Shown: piece after piece, positions 35,986 to 45,234 of the stretch
Layout of the letters: every line of letters begins with the position of its first letter
Numbering within the stretch: the stretch's first letter is position 1
Origin: Desulfosporosinus shakirovi
GTDB taxonomy: Bacteria; Bacillota; Desulfitobacteriia; Desulfitobacteriales; Desulfitobacteriaceae
Reading direction: 5' to 3'
DNA length: 64,000 nt
Assembly (NCBI RefSeq): GCF_020595055.1
Contig: NZ_JAJDOO010000014.1
Location: 62,001 to 126,000, forward strand
Made by a program: the position numbers and the translations under genes
The notes under the pieces: generated by a model
The model's input: only the letters and a program-made list of their open reading frames with translations
What the model was told of the DNA's origin: nothing
The model's database searches: none

Positions 35986-36360
35986 TTAATGATAATATTT
36001 CGTTGCTTTGCGTTGGCGCTTGATAGCTTTGCGAACCTCGTTGGCCACGCGCCAGGTCTCAGGTTGGTCTGAGGTTATAAGTTCCAACCGTCCAGATCGT
36101 TTGTCAATTAATATATCAACTGTCGGTTTCCTGCCCTGTGTCTTCTCTTCTCCAGGGTGTAAGATATCGATTCCTATTTTATTTTTATCATATTGTGGCG
36201 GAACGAGGTAGTTTAATACTTCTTCGGTGGCATCCATTAATTCTATAACTTGTTCTTGAGGATATCCTTCCTTTAGCAGGATTTCTCGAACATGTGTTAA
36301 AGGATGGTCCAGAGTGAGTAGCATCTGGGCGCGCTGTACCAAATTGTAATCAATGTCCAT
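35986..36360 (-). CDS. Conserved hypothetical protein
   Basis: 124 residues, not recognised. N-terminal half helical (QRAQMLLTLDHPLTHVREIL), C-terminal half basic and beta-like (GRKPTVDILIDKRSGRLELI) ending in KAIKRQRKATKYYH. Start ATG at 36360 follows AAGAGGTG; the upstream in-frame TTG is in the site. Confidence 0.68.
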   Translation of the reverse strand: MDIDYNLVQRAQMLLTLDHPLTHVREILLKEGYPQEQVIELMDATEEVLNYLVPPQYDKNKIGIDILHPGEEKTQGRKPTVDILIDKRSGRLELITSDQPETWRVANEVRKAIKRQRKATKYYH

Positions 36361-36496
36361 GATGCACCTCTTTTTCAATTATTTTATTTTTACGATACTT
36401 ACATTTTCCCCTTAACCTTGGTAATGAATACTGATACATCTTAACGGAAATGGCTTTATTCACCATGCTTCCAAAAACTTATTCAGGAGGTATTAA

Positions 36497-36940
36497 ATGT
36501 TAAAATTGCTTTCTCTTCCTTTTTTAATAGCAGCTATTTCAGGGGTTGCTATGGCTGTTCAGGGCACCATAAACTCATCGTTAAGTCAAAAGACATCTTT
36601 ACTTTCGGCGACACTCGTTGTCCATATCATTGGAACCATTGTCTCTCTAGGTGCTGTTCTCTTGTGGAGAGCACCATTCTTAAACCATAATTGGAGTTCA
36701 ACCCCTTGGTATCTATATCTGGGCGGTGTTCTAAGTGTCATCATAGTAGGACTTGTTGCAGTGAGCATCCCAAAAGTGGGGGTGTGTAATGCCACCACAG
36801 CGATTATTATTGGCCAAGTCAGTACCGCTGTACTCATAGACCATTTTGGCTTGCTAGGTGTGAACAGACTGCCATGGAGTCCATGGCAACTGCTGGGGAT
36901 TGGCTTCTTCGCTGTAGGAGCCAAGTTGCTCTTCCGTTGA
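36497..36940 (+). CDS. DMT-family membrane protein (DUF606/YdcZ type)
   Basis: 147 residues with five hydrophobic segments. Features of the DUF606 half-size drug/metabolite transporters: AAISGVAMAVQGTINSSLS, and PKVGVCNATTAIIIGQVSTA. Such proteins dimerise. Substrate unknown. ATG follows AGGAGG. Confidence 0.85.
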   Translation: MLKLLSLPFLIAAISGVAMAVQGTINSSLSQKTSLLSATLVVHIIGTIVSLGAVLLWRAPFLNHNWSSTPWYLYLGGVLSVIIVGLVAVSIPKVGVCNATTAIIIGQVSTAVLIDHFGLLGVNRLPWSPWQLLGIGFFAVGAKLLFR

Positions 36941-36954
36941 GCCTATTGTAATTT

Positions 36955-37476
36955 TTAGGTATTATTACGATTTACGATTAAAGCCATATTGGTAATAATG
37001 GCGTATATCTCTTGACTTACATTATACTTGCTTATTTTACCGTTTGAAGATAATATCATCGTAATTTTTCCGGCAGCATTTACATCACTTTCTATTAAGC
37101 TAAGCAAATAGGTGTAGGTATTACTGCTTACTGACAACTGCTTGAATTCTCCGTCAGCGACAAAGATAACCCAGTAACCTATGGATACTTCGTCATTACT
37201 ATTATTATATAGTGCATTAGATACACTAGAATAATCCTGCCCAAAGAAGTTCTGATCTGTCAAATCAGAACTTGTACTAATTGAATTATTTAGAGTATAT
37301 TGATCGTTAAGAGTACTAGTTTGAGTAACAGGGTCCGCCAGATGCGAATAGATATCTTTAAAAAAGCTTGGAAAAAGAACGTAACCCACAACTCCAATAA
37401 TCAATATCCATAGAGCAAGGGCTTGTAAATCCCGCCATATTTCATTGCGCGGTGGTCGTCTCCAAGTATTAGACAT
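36955..37476 (-). CDS. Membrane-anchored protein of unknown function
   Basis: 173 residues with one N-terminal helix (about 17-37) and a Ser/Asn/Thr-rich extracytoplasmic part. No family recognised; a beta-rich C-terminal half is likely (VSIGYWVIFVADGEFKQLSV). ATG follows GGAGGGAAAGGT. Monocistronic, convergent with the DMT gene. Confidence 0.65.
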   Translation of the reverse strand: MSNTWRRPPRNEIWRDLQALALWILIIGVVGYVLFPSFFKDIYSHLADPVTQTSTLNDQYTLNNSISTSSDLTDQNFFGQDYSSVSNALYNNSNDEVSIGYWVIFVADGEFKQLSVSSNTYTYLLSLIESDVNAAGKITMILSSNGKISKYNVSQEIYAIITNMALIVNRNNT

Positions 37477-37624
37477 ACCTTTCCCTCCATTTGTACTTGT
37501 ACTTCAGGTCTGCTATGACACCCGCAATCTCATTACCATATATACGTATGTCAGTGCAAAGATATGATTAATAAACTTGCATCTCATAATTCCACCCTCT
37601 AAAATAAGAGTTGAGGTGGGGAAT

Positions 37625-39400
37625 ATGAATCTTCTTCGACAAAAATTGACGTTGTTGCCAGAAAAACCAGGGGTCTATTTGATGAAAGATAATCAGGGGC
37701 AAATTATATATGTCGGCAAAGCAAAAATACTCAAAAACCGAGTTAAATCCTATTTCACAGGATCACATGATGGTAAAACCGCCCGATTAGTCAGTCAAGT
37801 TGCTGATTTTGAATATATCACGACAGATTCCGAAGTTGAGGCCCTTGTTTTAGAATGTAATTTAATTAAAAAGCATAACCCCAAATACAATGTTCTCTTA
37901 CGTGATGATAAGACTTATCCCTACCTAACAATTACTGAGGAAAGTCATCCACGGGTCCTTGTAACCAGACAAATAAAAAGAGATAAATCTAAATACTATG
38001 GACCTTATCCCAATTCAACAGCCGCTAAGGAAGCTGCACGTTTGCTTAATCGATTGTTTCCTTTTCGAAAATGTCGGCAGATACCCTCACAGCCTTGCCT
38101 ATATTACCACTTAGAGCAATGCCTGGCCCCTTGTATTGATGACATTTCTCCCGATGTCTATTCAGGAATGCGGAAAGAGGTCTCCACCTTTCTAAAGGGT
38201 GATCAAAGCGATATTCTCGCTCTCTTAAATGGAAAAATGCTTAAAGCTTCAGAAGCGCTTCAATTCGAACGAGCCAAAGAATATCGAGACCTAATTGAAG
38301 ATTTGAAGCAATTAGGAGAAAAGCAAAACATCACGCTCAATGACTTTATTGATCGCGATGTTTTAGGATATGCTATAACGACAGACCAGATGTGCATTCA
38401 AGTTTTTTATTTGCGTCAAGGCAAATTGTTAGCTCGAGATAGCTATATTTTCCCCTATTACGAGGATCCAGAAGAAGCCTTCATTTCCTTTATCGCTCAG
38501 TTCTATATTGAACGCCAAGTATGGCCCAAAGAAATTTTGCTCCCATCTATTGAATCTCTGGTCTTATCTAGACTATTTCCCATCGTTGTCCCCCAAAAAG
38601 GGAAGAAACGAGAATTAATCCAAATGGCAATGACGAATGCCCAGACCACCCTTCACGACTCAATTACTATTGAAGTTAAGCAGCAAAATGAAACAGGGCA
38701 GGCTTTAGAAACACTTGGAGAAGTCTTAAGCATCCCAGCTCCCAGCAGAATCGAGGCCTTTGACATTTCAAACATTGCGGGAACTCATAACGTTGCCGGT
38801 ATGGTACAATTCATCGAAGGTAAACCTCAACGCAGGGGGTACCGTAAATTCAAAATTCAACCCATGGAAACATTGGACGATACTGCTGCCATGAATCAGG
38901 TGGTTATGCGCAGATATTCAAGATTAGTATCAGAAAACGAACCTCTTCCAGATTTAATTCTAGTTGATGGAGGGAAAGGCCAAGTAAGCGCTGCTTTAAA
39001 GGCATTAAAAGAATTAGGCTTATCCATCCCCGTTGCTGGCATGGTTAAAAACGACCGACATCAAACTCATGGACTTCTAGATCAGTCAGGGGTCCAAGTC
39101 CCATTAACTAAAAATCATCCCACGTTTTTTTTACTTGGCAGAATTCAAGATGAAGTCCATCGCTTTGCAATTACCTTCCATCGCCAACAACGAACTAAAA
39201 ATATGACCTTCTCTGCACTAGACAGCATCCCAGGTATTGGCCCTAAACGCAAGCAGCAACTGTTACGTCATTTTCCATCTCTGGATGAGATTCAGTGTGC
39301 CAGCCTTGAAGAGCTTCAAGCAGCTGGAATTCCACAAAATGCAGCCACCACAATCTATGAATATTTTCGCGACACTAAGCCAACCTTAGCTGTCGAATAG
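37625..39400 (+). CDS. uvrC: Excinuclease ABC subunit C
   Basis: 591 residues. N-terminal GIY-YIG nuclease (PGVYLMKDNQGQIIYVGKA), UVR motif (QFERAKEYRDLIEDL), UvrC RNase H-like nuclease with FDISNIAGTHNVAGMVQF, LILVDGGKGQVSAA, and C-terminal tandem helix-hairpin-helix (SIPGIGPKRKQQLLRHF). Makes the dual incisions in nucleotide excision repair. ATG at 37625 behind GAGGTGGGG is preferred over the start at 37577. Followed 17 bases later by a small Cys-rich gene. Confidence 0.96.
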   Translation: MNLLRQKLTLLPEKPGVYLMKDNQGQIIYVGKAKILKNRVKSYFTGSHDGKTARLVSQVADFEYITTDSEVEALVLECNLIKKHNPKYNVLLRDDKTYPYLTITEESHPRVLVTRQIKRDKSKYYGPYPNSTAAKEAARLLNRLFPFRKCRQIPSQPCLYYHLEQCLAPCIDDISPDVYSGMRKEVSTFLKGDQSDILALLNGKMLKASEALQFERAKEYRDLIEDLKQLGEKQNITLNDFIDRDVLGYAITTDQMCIQVFYLRQGKLLARDSYIFPYYEDPEEAFISFIAQFYIERQVWPKEILLPSIESLVLSRLFPIVVPQKGKKRELIQMAMTNAQTTLHDSITIEVKQQNETGQALETLGEVLSIPAPSRIEAFDISNIAGTHNVAGMVQFIEGKPQRRGYRKFKIQPMETLDDTAAMNQVVMRRYSRLVSENEPLPDLILVDGGKGQVSAALKALKELGLSIPVAGMVKNDRHQTHGLLDQSGVQVPLTKNHPTFFLLGRIQDEVHRFAITFHRQQRTKNMTFSALDSIPGIGPKRKQQLLRHFPSLDEIQCASLEELQAAGIPQNAATTIYEYFRDTKPTLAVE

Positions 39401-39417
39401 AAAGGAGAATTCTTCCA

Positions 39418-39582
39418 GTGATCCTAAATTATCGAGTTGAAGTATGTCGAAAATGTTACTTTAAACGAACTCATAAATGCTCAATGACGGATTATTATAT
39501 CCAGAATTCGTCGTTAGCTTTTTCTAAACCAGGTGGGGAATGCGTTAAATTCAAACCTATCCCCTGGTTACCACAACTTTAG
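39418..39582 (+). CDS. Small Cys-containing protein downstream of uvrC, 54 residues
   Basis: GTG start 17 bases after uvrC with AAAGGAG at 9-base spacing; open for 54 codons to TAG, followed by a strong terminator. The product has VCRKC near the N-terminus, then HKC and GEC, so four cysteines could bind a metal. Not recognised. Co-transcribed with uvrC. Confidence 0.65.
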   Translation: MILNYRVEVCRKCYFKRTHKCSMTDYYIQNSSLAFSKPGGECVKFKPIPWLPQL

Positions 39583-39604
39583 AACAATTTTTGAAAGTAA
39601 TAAT

Positions 39605-39650
39605 ACAAAAAGGTCCAGCAAGAACTCAAATTCTTGCTGGACCTTTTTGT
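39605..39650. terminator. Bidirectional terminator
   Basis: Stem AAAAAGGTCCAGCAAGAA with its complement TTCTTGCTGGACCTTTTT around six bases; serves uvrC and the convergent hydrolase. Confidence 0.92.
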
Positions 39651-39678
39651 ACTGTCATAGTTTCCCTTATTAGGTAAA

Positions 39679-40482
39679 CTAGTTGACTCTACGTGCCCCC
39701 AGATAACGGCTAGAATAATAACCATCACTAAGGCTTGTTGTACGTACACCACTGTTTGACGCATGTACGAAATTTCCACCGCCGATATAAACGCCAACAT
39801 GGGACGGTCCTTTTGCATACGTCGTGAAGAATACCAAATCACCCGTTTGCAGTTGATCTTTCTTTATAGGTGACCCCACATTAAATTGCTCTTGAGATGT
39901 CCTTGGCAAGGATATGCCCGAACCCTTGAAAACATACTGAGTGTATCCCGAACAATCAAAGCCACTCTTGCTAATTCCTCCAAAAACGTAAGGTACACCT
40001 TTTAGACTTAAAGCATTACTCACAAGATTAGGGCTTCCGGATCTAGATATTTGTTGTTTAGGCAGTTCTGTTTCCACTGCGGCTTTTCCTTGCACTGCGG
40101 CTGCGACTTGAACAGGTTCTGAAGCTTTTTTAGCAGTCTGTACTTTTATAATTGTTTGTGCATCATTACTTTGCTGAGTTGTTTTCTCAGCAACGGCAAC
40201 AGCGACTGGCTCGCTCGGTATAGATATAGATTCAGGTATGGAAGCAGCACTTTCCACACTGACATTGGTGATCGGGCTTGCGACCCATTGCATTTGCTTG
40301 CGTACTGTCTGAGTATAACTTGTTGCCGATAAACTATCAGCAACTAGCAACAAGGACTTCATAGGGGTACGGCTTATCGTCGTGGGTTGAGCTGAAGCTA
40401 AAGTAGGAAGGCAGCTTGCTAAAAGCAAGCCCGACAAAGCAACGCTTCCCAACCACTTACACGTAGATGAGGAAACCGCCAA
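39679..40482 (-). CDS. Secreted NlpC/P60 peptidoglycan endopeptidase
   Basis: 267 residues: signal peptide (GSVALSGLLLASCLPTLASA), Ala/Val-rich linker, then an NlpC/P60 domain with catalytic Cys in GFDCSGYTQ, His in SHVGVYIGGG and third residue His in FVHAS. It cleaves stem-peptide bonds in the wall. Start: TTG 40482 with AAAGGTGG at good spacing; the GTG at 40494 is inside that site. A c-di-AMP riboswitch lies just upstream, which is common for such hydrolases. Confidence 0.92.
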   Translation of the reverse strand: MAVSSSTCKWLGSVALSGLLLASCLPTLASAQPTTISRTPMKSLLLVADSLSATSYTQTVRKQMQWVASPITNVSVESAASIPESISIPSEPVAVAVAEKTTQQSNDAQTIIKVQTAKKASEPVQVAAAVQGKAAVETELPKQQISRSGSPNLVSNALSLKGVPYVFGGISKSGFDCSGYTQYVFKGSGISLPRTSQEQFNVGSPIKKDQLQTGDLVFFTTYAKGPSHVGVYIGGGNFVHASNSGVRTTSLSDGYYSSRYLGARRVN

Positions 40483-40495
40483 GAAAAAATCCACC

Positions 40496-40625
40496 TTTCT
40501 TAGCTTGCGAGGTTAGTTGACGGATTCGGGCAGCAGGTGTAAGCCCTACACGTGAATAGGCACGTGATTCACCCCCATAATAATCCCCCGCTCCAAAGTA
40601 CAGGATTTGGATTCAGCTTTTACTA
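40496..40625 (-). promoter_or_regulatory. Cyclic di-AMP riboswitch (ydaO/yuaA class)
   Basis: Minus-strand leader of the NlpC/P60 gene contains the class landmarks in order: GCTGAATCC, GGGGGATT, GGGGGTGAATCAC, TAGGGC, CCGAATCCGTC and CTAACCTCGCAAGC close to the ribosome binding site. These agree with the ydaO leader as I remember it (notably CTAACCTCGTAAGC). Binding of c-di-AMP usually turns such wall-hydrolase genes off. Exact 5' edge is approximate. Confidence 0.85.
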
Positions 40626-40943
40626 TAGTTAATACTATTCGAGACAAACCTAAAATGTCCTGCAAAATTCCTGAGGAAAAAAATTCCTCTCTGCGGAAAA
40701 ATATCAATTCCAGTTATTATATGTTGAAATTACCTAAGACCTAAATCGGATATAGGGTTAGGCCTATCCAGAAGACGATAAACCTGCCTGTAACCTTACT
40801 ATATGAATGGTCTCACTTAAATCCCTACAACAGTGTTATCCCACTTTAAATCCGCCATCCAACCAATGTTTACCTAGAAAGGCTATTTTTGAGCCACATC
40901 CAAGAAGTTTATGTTTTTTCCTTAAGTAAAATGAAGACACAAA
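40626..40943. other. Intergenic stretch without recognisable gene
   Basis: About 320 AT-rich bases between the riboswitch and the terminator of the DUF711 gene. It should hold the promoter of the hydrolase gene; I see no coding frame or strong structure. Confidence 0.6.
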
Positions 40944-40968
40944 GAAAAAAGACCTCATTACAGGTCGT
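40944..40968 (-). terminator. Terminator after the DUF711 gene
   Basis: Minus strand GACCT, loop GTAATG, AGGTC, then TTTTTTC; short stem. Confidence 0.65.
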
Positions 40969-41002
40969 TTAACTTTATGAATACTTAGCAACAAATTTCG
41001 AA

Positions 41003-42370
41003 TTAGTTTGTAAGGCTTATAATTGGCGCAGGAATTCGACCTCCGCGATGCACAAACAATTTTGAAGAATAGGGATGCACAGCTATAACAGGTGCTCCTC
41101 CCAAAAGTCCTCCAAATTCTACTCGATCTCCGGCTTTTTTACCAATCGCAGGAATCACTCGCACTGCCGTAGTTTTCTTATTAATCATCCCTATGGCCGC
41201 TTCATCTGCTATGATGGCCGAAACCGTTTCTGCGCTAACATCACCCGGCAACGCAATCATATCCAAGCCGACTGAACAGACACAGGTCATTGCTTCCAAC
41301 TTATCAAGGGTCAAAGCCCCTTCTTCGACAGCCCTTACCATTCCTGCATCCTCCGAAACAGGTATAAAAGCGCCGCTTAACCCTCCAACATGAGATGATG
41401 CCATTGCTCCCCCCTTTTTAACTGCATCATTGAGCAGAGCTAAGGCTGCGGTGGTTCCATGGGTTCCACATCGTTCAAGACCCATATTCTCAAGTATTTC
41501 TGCTACACTGTCTCCAATTGCGGGAGTAGGGGCTAAGGAAAGATCTATAATTCCAAACGGGACATCTAAAGCCTTTGATGCCGCGCGCGCAATTAACTCT
41601 CCCATACGGGTAATTTTGAAGGCAGTTTGTTTTATCAAATTTGACAGTTCACTAAAATCTGCCTCAGGATATTTTTTCACAACCTTTGCGACAACCCCTG
41701 GGCCGCTGACACCAACGTTAATAACTGTATCCGGTTCGCCTACACCATGGAAAGCACCCGCCATGAAAGGATTATCTTCTGGGGCATTACAAAATACCAC
41801 TAACTTAGCAGCCGCAATCCCGTCATTGTCTGCAGTGAGTTGCGCAGACTTTAGAATTACATTGCCCATTTTAAGCACCGCATCCATGTTAATTCCAGCT
41901 TTTGTTGTTCCGATATTCACTGAGGAACAGACAAATTCCGTCTCACTAAGGGCTTGTGGTATAGCATCTATAAGTGCCAAATCTCCTGAAGTAAACCCTT
42001 TTTGAACTAGCGCAGAAAAACCGCCGACGAAATTAATTCCAATCTCGCGGGCAGCCCGGTTCAATGTCTTAGCAATCCGTACCATTTCATCTACATTCAT
42101 TTGTGCTGCAGCGATAGCTATGGGGGTAACAGAAACCCGTTTATTTATAATTGGAATCCCATAACGTGCCGAGATTTGCTCGCCAACTTCAACTAATCTC
42201 CCTGCATTTTTGGTAATCTTATCATAAATTTTCTTTTCCATCTTGCCAATATCATCGGAGCTGCAATCAAGCAGACTAATTCCCATTGTAATAGTCCGAA
42301 TATCAAGGTTTTCCTTATGAATCATATTAATTGTTTGTTGTATTTCTTCTCGTGCGAATGTGATTGTCAT
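41003..42370 (-). CDS. PFL family protein (DUF711/UPF0210)
   Basis: 455 residues, typical full length. Blocks such as [41 protein letters not shown] and [16 protein letters not shown] are characteristic. Structure-based work relates the family to glycyl radical enzymes but the glycyl loop function is not shown. Invariably next to a UPF0237 ACT-domain gene, as here. ATG follows GTGGAGG. Confidence 0.92.
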   Translation of the reverse strand: MTITFAREEIQQTINMIHKENLDIRTITMGISLLDCSSDDIGKMEKKIYDKITKNAGRLVEVGEQISARYGIPIINKRVSVTPIAIAAAQMNVDEMVRIAKTLNRAAREIGINFVGGFSALVQKGFTSGDLALIDAIPQALSETEFVCSSVNIGTTKAGINMDAVLKMGNVILKSAQLTADNDGIAAAKLVVFCNAPEDNPFMAGAFHGVGEPDTVINVGVSGPGVVAKVVKKYPEADFSELSNLIKQTAFKITRMGELIARAASKALDVPFGIIDLSLAPTPAIGDSVAEILENMGLERCGTHGTTAALALLNDAVKKGGAMASSHVGGLSGAFIPVSEDAGMVRAVEEGALTLDKLEAMTCVCSVGLDMIALPGDVSAETVSAIIADEAAIGMINKKTTAVRVIPAIGKKAGDRVEFGGLLGGAPVIAVHPYSSKLFVHRGGRIPAPIISLTN

Positions 42371-42416
42371 GACTTACCTCCACTATTCACTTAACTCCAT
42401 CTGTCTGTTTTTACAA

Positions 42417-42710
42417 TTAGATACGGTGCATAAACTTAAAAATATCTTCGTGTTGAACCTTTACCTGTAATCCTTTGTCGTCTCCCTCTTGTTCCAGGGC
42501 GCTTGCTAATACGTCAAGCTTTAATGCAGATGGCTCTAAGTCTACGACCATAATCATTGTGAAAAATTCATTTAATATTGTCTGACTAATATCTAGAATA
42601 TTTACGTGATATTCAGCAAGACGCCCGGATACCCAAGCAATAATTCCAATCTGATCACGCCCTATTACGGTTATAATTGCATGATTAGATTCTTCTCGTG
42701 GCATAGTCAT
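42417..42710 (-). CDS. ACT domain protein (UPF0237)
   Basis: 97 residues containing one ACT domain: ITVIGRDQIGIIAWVSGRLAE and ILDISQTILNEFFTMIMVVDL. Presumed amino-acid sensor partnered with the DUF711 protein encoded 46 bases downstream. ATG 42710 after AGGGAGG. Confidence 0.92.
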   Translation of the reverse strand: MTMPREESNHAIITVIGRDQIGIIAWVSGRLAEYHVNILDISQTILNEFFTMIMVVDLEPSALKLDVLASALEQEGDDKGLQVKVQHEDIFKFMHRI

Positions 42711-42906
42711 GGTTCTTCCTCCCTTTTATCGGCAATGTATCTATTATGGGGATTAGACTAACATATTTACCTAGTATACTCAAGCCCATTCAAGTTTTAT
42801 GTTTATAAATGTATAACCAAAAATGACTAAAAAACCGTAAGTTTTTACTAAATATAAATTCATACGTGGGATAAATTGTTCTTATAAATGGTTCTATATA
42901 AGATAC

Positions 42907-42936
42907 TAAAAAAGAGAGCTCACTGAGCTCTCTTTC
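42907..42936 (-). terminator. Terminator after the HesB-like selenoprotein gene
   Basis: Minus strand AAAGAGAGCTCA, loop GTG, AGCTCTCTTT, then TTT. The 42711-42906 stretch shows no gene. Confidence 0.9.
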
Positions 42937-42945
42937 ACCGAACAA

Positions 42946-43272
42946 TTACGAACAGCTTCCACCGCAACTATCTCCACAACCACCACCGGACTTCGCCGTT
43001 CGAATTTCAAATCCACCACCATTGTTGGATTCAATAAAATCGACGACTGCCCCTTCTAAGTGGGTAGTAAGTTTTTTATCCGTTAGAATAGAAACACCAT
43101 GCTCAACATCAAGAACATCTTCATCCGTTTTTGACTCTTCCAGAGTCATGCCGAAATTCGGCCCACCTCAGCCAATGCCTACAAGATAAAGGCGAAGAAA
43201 TGCATTTTCTTTATTTTGATTCTTAAGCACTTCTTTAACTTTCTGGGCAGCTATTTCAGTAATATTAACCAT
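42946..43272 (-). CDS. HesB/IscA-like selenoprotein (in-frame TGA at codon 35)
   Basis: Read through one TGA (43168-43170) the gene encodes 108 residues beginning MVNITEIAAQKVKEVL, with AAGGAGTG before the ATG. The TGA lies in VGIG-U-GGPNFGMTLEES, where HesB-like relatives have Cys, the first cluster ligand; the tail CGDSCGGSC supplies the others. A hairpin with a G in its loop lies 19 bases after the TGA, as bacterial SECIS elements require. HesB-like proteins are a known prokaryotic selenoprotein family. Conventional calling would start at the later ATG (43149) and miss the active Sec. Role: probably iron-sulfur assembly or a related redox function. Confidence 0.9.
43132..43148 (-). promoter_or_regulatory. 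Bacterial SECIS element
   Basis: Minus strand TGACTC, loop TGGAA, GAGTCA. The loop begins 25 bases after the UGA and has G at its second position, which fits the rules for SelB-binding bacterial SECIS hairpins. A second hairpin, GCCGAA/TTCGGC, sits between. Confidence 0.85.
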
Positions 43273-43364
43273 TATCTTCACTCCTTTTTAATCCAATTAA
43301 TTCTTAATATACCATACTTCTAGTTTTTTTAAAAGTATCACATAAATATAACTCTTATTGTTTA

Positions 43365-43604
43365 TTATACTTCTTTGCCGTCTCCATTTGGTTTAAAATC
43401 TTTCCAAAGACGACGCACTTCAACTTCAATACTCGCCGGGAGATCCTGGGATAATTTTTGCCATTGTCTTAGTTCCCCTTGAATCATTTGTACCCAATTT
43501 TGATCTTTTGGCCAAATAATAAAGGTTTTCGGTTCTGGAACCAATAAAGTTCGAACGAGTCCCAGAAAAACAAGGAGAGTCAACAGTCGCCAAAACCAAC
43601 GCAT
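43365..43604 (-). CDS. Small membrane protein
   Basis: 79 residues with one N-terminal membrane helix (WFWRLLTLLVFLGLVRTLLV) and a soluble, tryptophan-containing tail. Not recognised. Begins 24 bases after the HD-hydrolase stop, so probably in the same operon. Confidence 0.65.
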   Translation of the reverse strand: MRWFWRLLTLLVFLGLVRTLLVPEPKTFIIWPKDQNWVQMIQGELRQWQKLSQDLPASIEVEVRRLWKDFKPNGDGKEV

Positions 43605-43628
43605 TATTTTGATTCATCCTTTCAAGCT

Positions 43629-44258
43629 TTATATAGTGTCAGCTTGTCCAGAATTAGATAATTTAAGTCTTTCGGCACGTAATTGTTGCCAAAATCCTTC
43701 CATATAAAGAAATAATGGATCAAAATATGTTTTAGCAGACTGTGTAAACAAGTGATCTCTGTAGCTGCAGATTCTATCATAGTAAAACTTCTCACAGGAG
43801 TTTTCTCCTACTAAAGTCCACCCTTGGACTCCAGCCCAAGTAAACAATCGTCCCAACCCGATTGCACCTACAAAATCTAATTTATCAGCATCATACAGAA
43901 TCTTCGCTTCAAGGGTCTTCGGTTCATGCCCCGCCTCACGAGAATGAGAAATAATTGCTTCTTTAACTTGTTTGACTATCCCCTCAGAATAACCGTTTTT
44001 TTGCAAGATATTCACGGCTAACCCAGCACTGCTTTCTGCATGAGTTTTTTCCACTGCACCAGAACGACCAATATCATGGAGAAGTGCAGCCAATTCAATG
44101 ACAATTATATCTGCGCCTTCTTCCAGAGCCAGTTTTCTGCCCCACTCTCTAACTCTCAAAGCATGTTCTAAATCATGGGCACGATCTTTCCGAGCGTAGA
44201 ATCCTTGCGCAACTTGAATAATCTGTTGCAAAGCACCTTGTGATAAAACACCAGTCAT
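43629..44258 (-). CDS. HD-domain phosphohydrolase
   Basis: 209 residues. Metal-binding HD pattern: HDLEHALRV, ALLHDIGRSG (HD), SHSREAGH, and YDADKLDFVGAIGLGR. Fits the YedJ/uncharacterised HD hydrolase group; substrate not predictable. ATG after GGGGGGTTATAAAA. Confidence 0.88.
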   Translation of the reverse strand: MTGVLSQGALQQIIQVAQGFYARKDRAHDLEHALRVREWGRKLALEEGADIIVIELAALLHDIGRSGAVEKTHAESSAGLAVNILQKNGYSEGIVKQVKEAIISHSREAGHEPKTLEAKILYDADKLDFVGAIGLGRLFTWAGVQGWTLVGENSCEKFYYDRICSYRDHLFTQSAKTYFDPLFLYMEGFWQQLRAERLKLSNSGQADTI

Positions 44259-44492
44259 TTTTATAACCCCCCATTCCAGAGGATAAACACCATTTACACT
44301 TGATGGTTCGGTACAATACTCTAAAATTATCTTATTCCGCTATTCCTACCTTGTCAAGTTTTCCAATTATGGAAATTAGCAATTATATTCTCAACTTAAG
44401 TCTATAGGGATATTAATTATATATCTCTGTAATTATGCTATAATTAGCAAAGAATTCTGTTGGACTCTATTCATATGCTCAAAGGAGTGCTT

Positions 44493-45233
44493 ATGCGTAA
44501 ACGATTATCGTCAAAAATTATCATTTCACTTGGAGTAGGCCTAGTTATTGCTATAATAGTTTTCTATACTTTACAAATTAATTCCACGTTTTCTTTTACA
44601 TCTGAATTTGACCAAACCCAATCCCCAACTAAACCAGAAGAAATACCTGCCGTGCCTGAGAAAAGCCTTGATTCTTCATCTGAACCTCAAGATAGGGAGC
44701 TCTCCCGAACCTCAGCTCTGCTCTCAGTCCATATATCAGATTCCCAAGCACTTGTTCTCTACGAACAGGGGCTTAAGCTTTATTATCAACGCCAATACCC
44801 TGAAGCACTTGATCTTTTCAATCACGCTTTACAAATTGATGATCATTGTTATGAAGCACTAAATGCCAAAGGAGCTGCTCTCGCTTTTCAAGGACACCAC
44901 AATCAAGGGCTTGCTCTTATTACGCAAGCCCTTGATTTAAATCCTTCGTTTGTCTATGCACATTTTAACCAAGGGCTGGCTTATGAACTGGCGGGTCGCT
45001 GGGATGAATCAATCGCATCCTATCAAAAGGCTCTGCAACTGGACGATGGAGATACATGGAGCTATTATGGCATTGCCAGCATTTACGGTCGCCAGGGTAA
45101 TATTGACAAAGTCCTAGAATATCTGAAACCTGCGATTGCTCTTGATACCGATGTCAAGGAAGTCGCCCGTAACGAACACGACTTTCTCCCCGTTCGTAGT
45201 GATCCTCGCTTTCAAACCTTGGTCAAACCCTAA
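44493..45233 (+). CDS. Membrane-anchored TPR protein
   Basis: 246 residues: N-terminal helix (about 8-27), low-complexity Ser/Pro/Glu linker, then three to four TPRs (YYQRQYPEALDLFNHALQID, ALNAKGAALAFQGHHNQGLA, YELAGRWDESIASYQKALQL). Start ATG 44493 follows AAAGGAG; a more distant ATG at 44475 and the start at 44460 lack a site. A TATAAT at about 44440 is a plausible -10. Convergent with pepF. Confidence 0.8.
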   Translation: MRKRLSSKIIISLGVGLVIAIIVFYTLQINSTFSFTSEFDQTQSPTKPEEIPAVPEKSLDSSSEPQDRELSRTSALLSVHISDSQALVLYEQGLKLYYQRQYPEALDLFNHALQIDDHCYEALNAKGAALAFQGHHNQGLALITQALDLNPSFVYAHFNQGLAYELAGRWDESIASYQKALQLDDGDTWSYYGIASIYGRQGNIDKVLEYLKPAIALDTDVKEVARNEHDFLPVRSDPRFQTLVKP

Positions 45234-45234
45234 T

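Noticed and set aside
42946-43149. A 67-residue protein starting at ATG 43149
   Set aside because: It lacks a ribosome binding site and begins mid-domain; the full HesB-like frame with TGA read as Sec explains it better.
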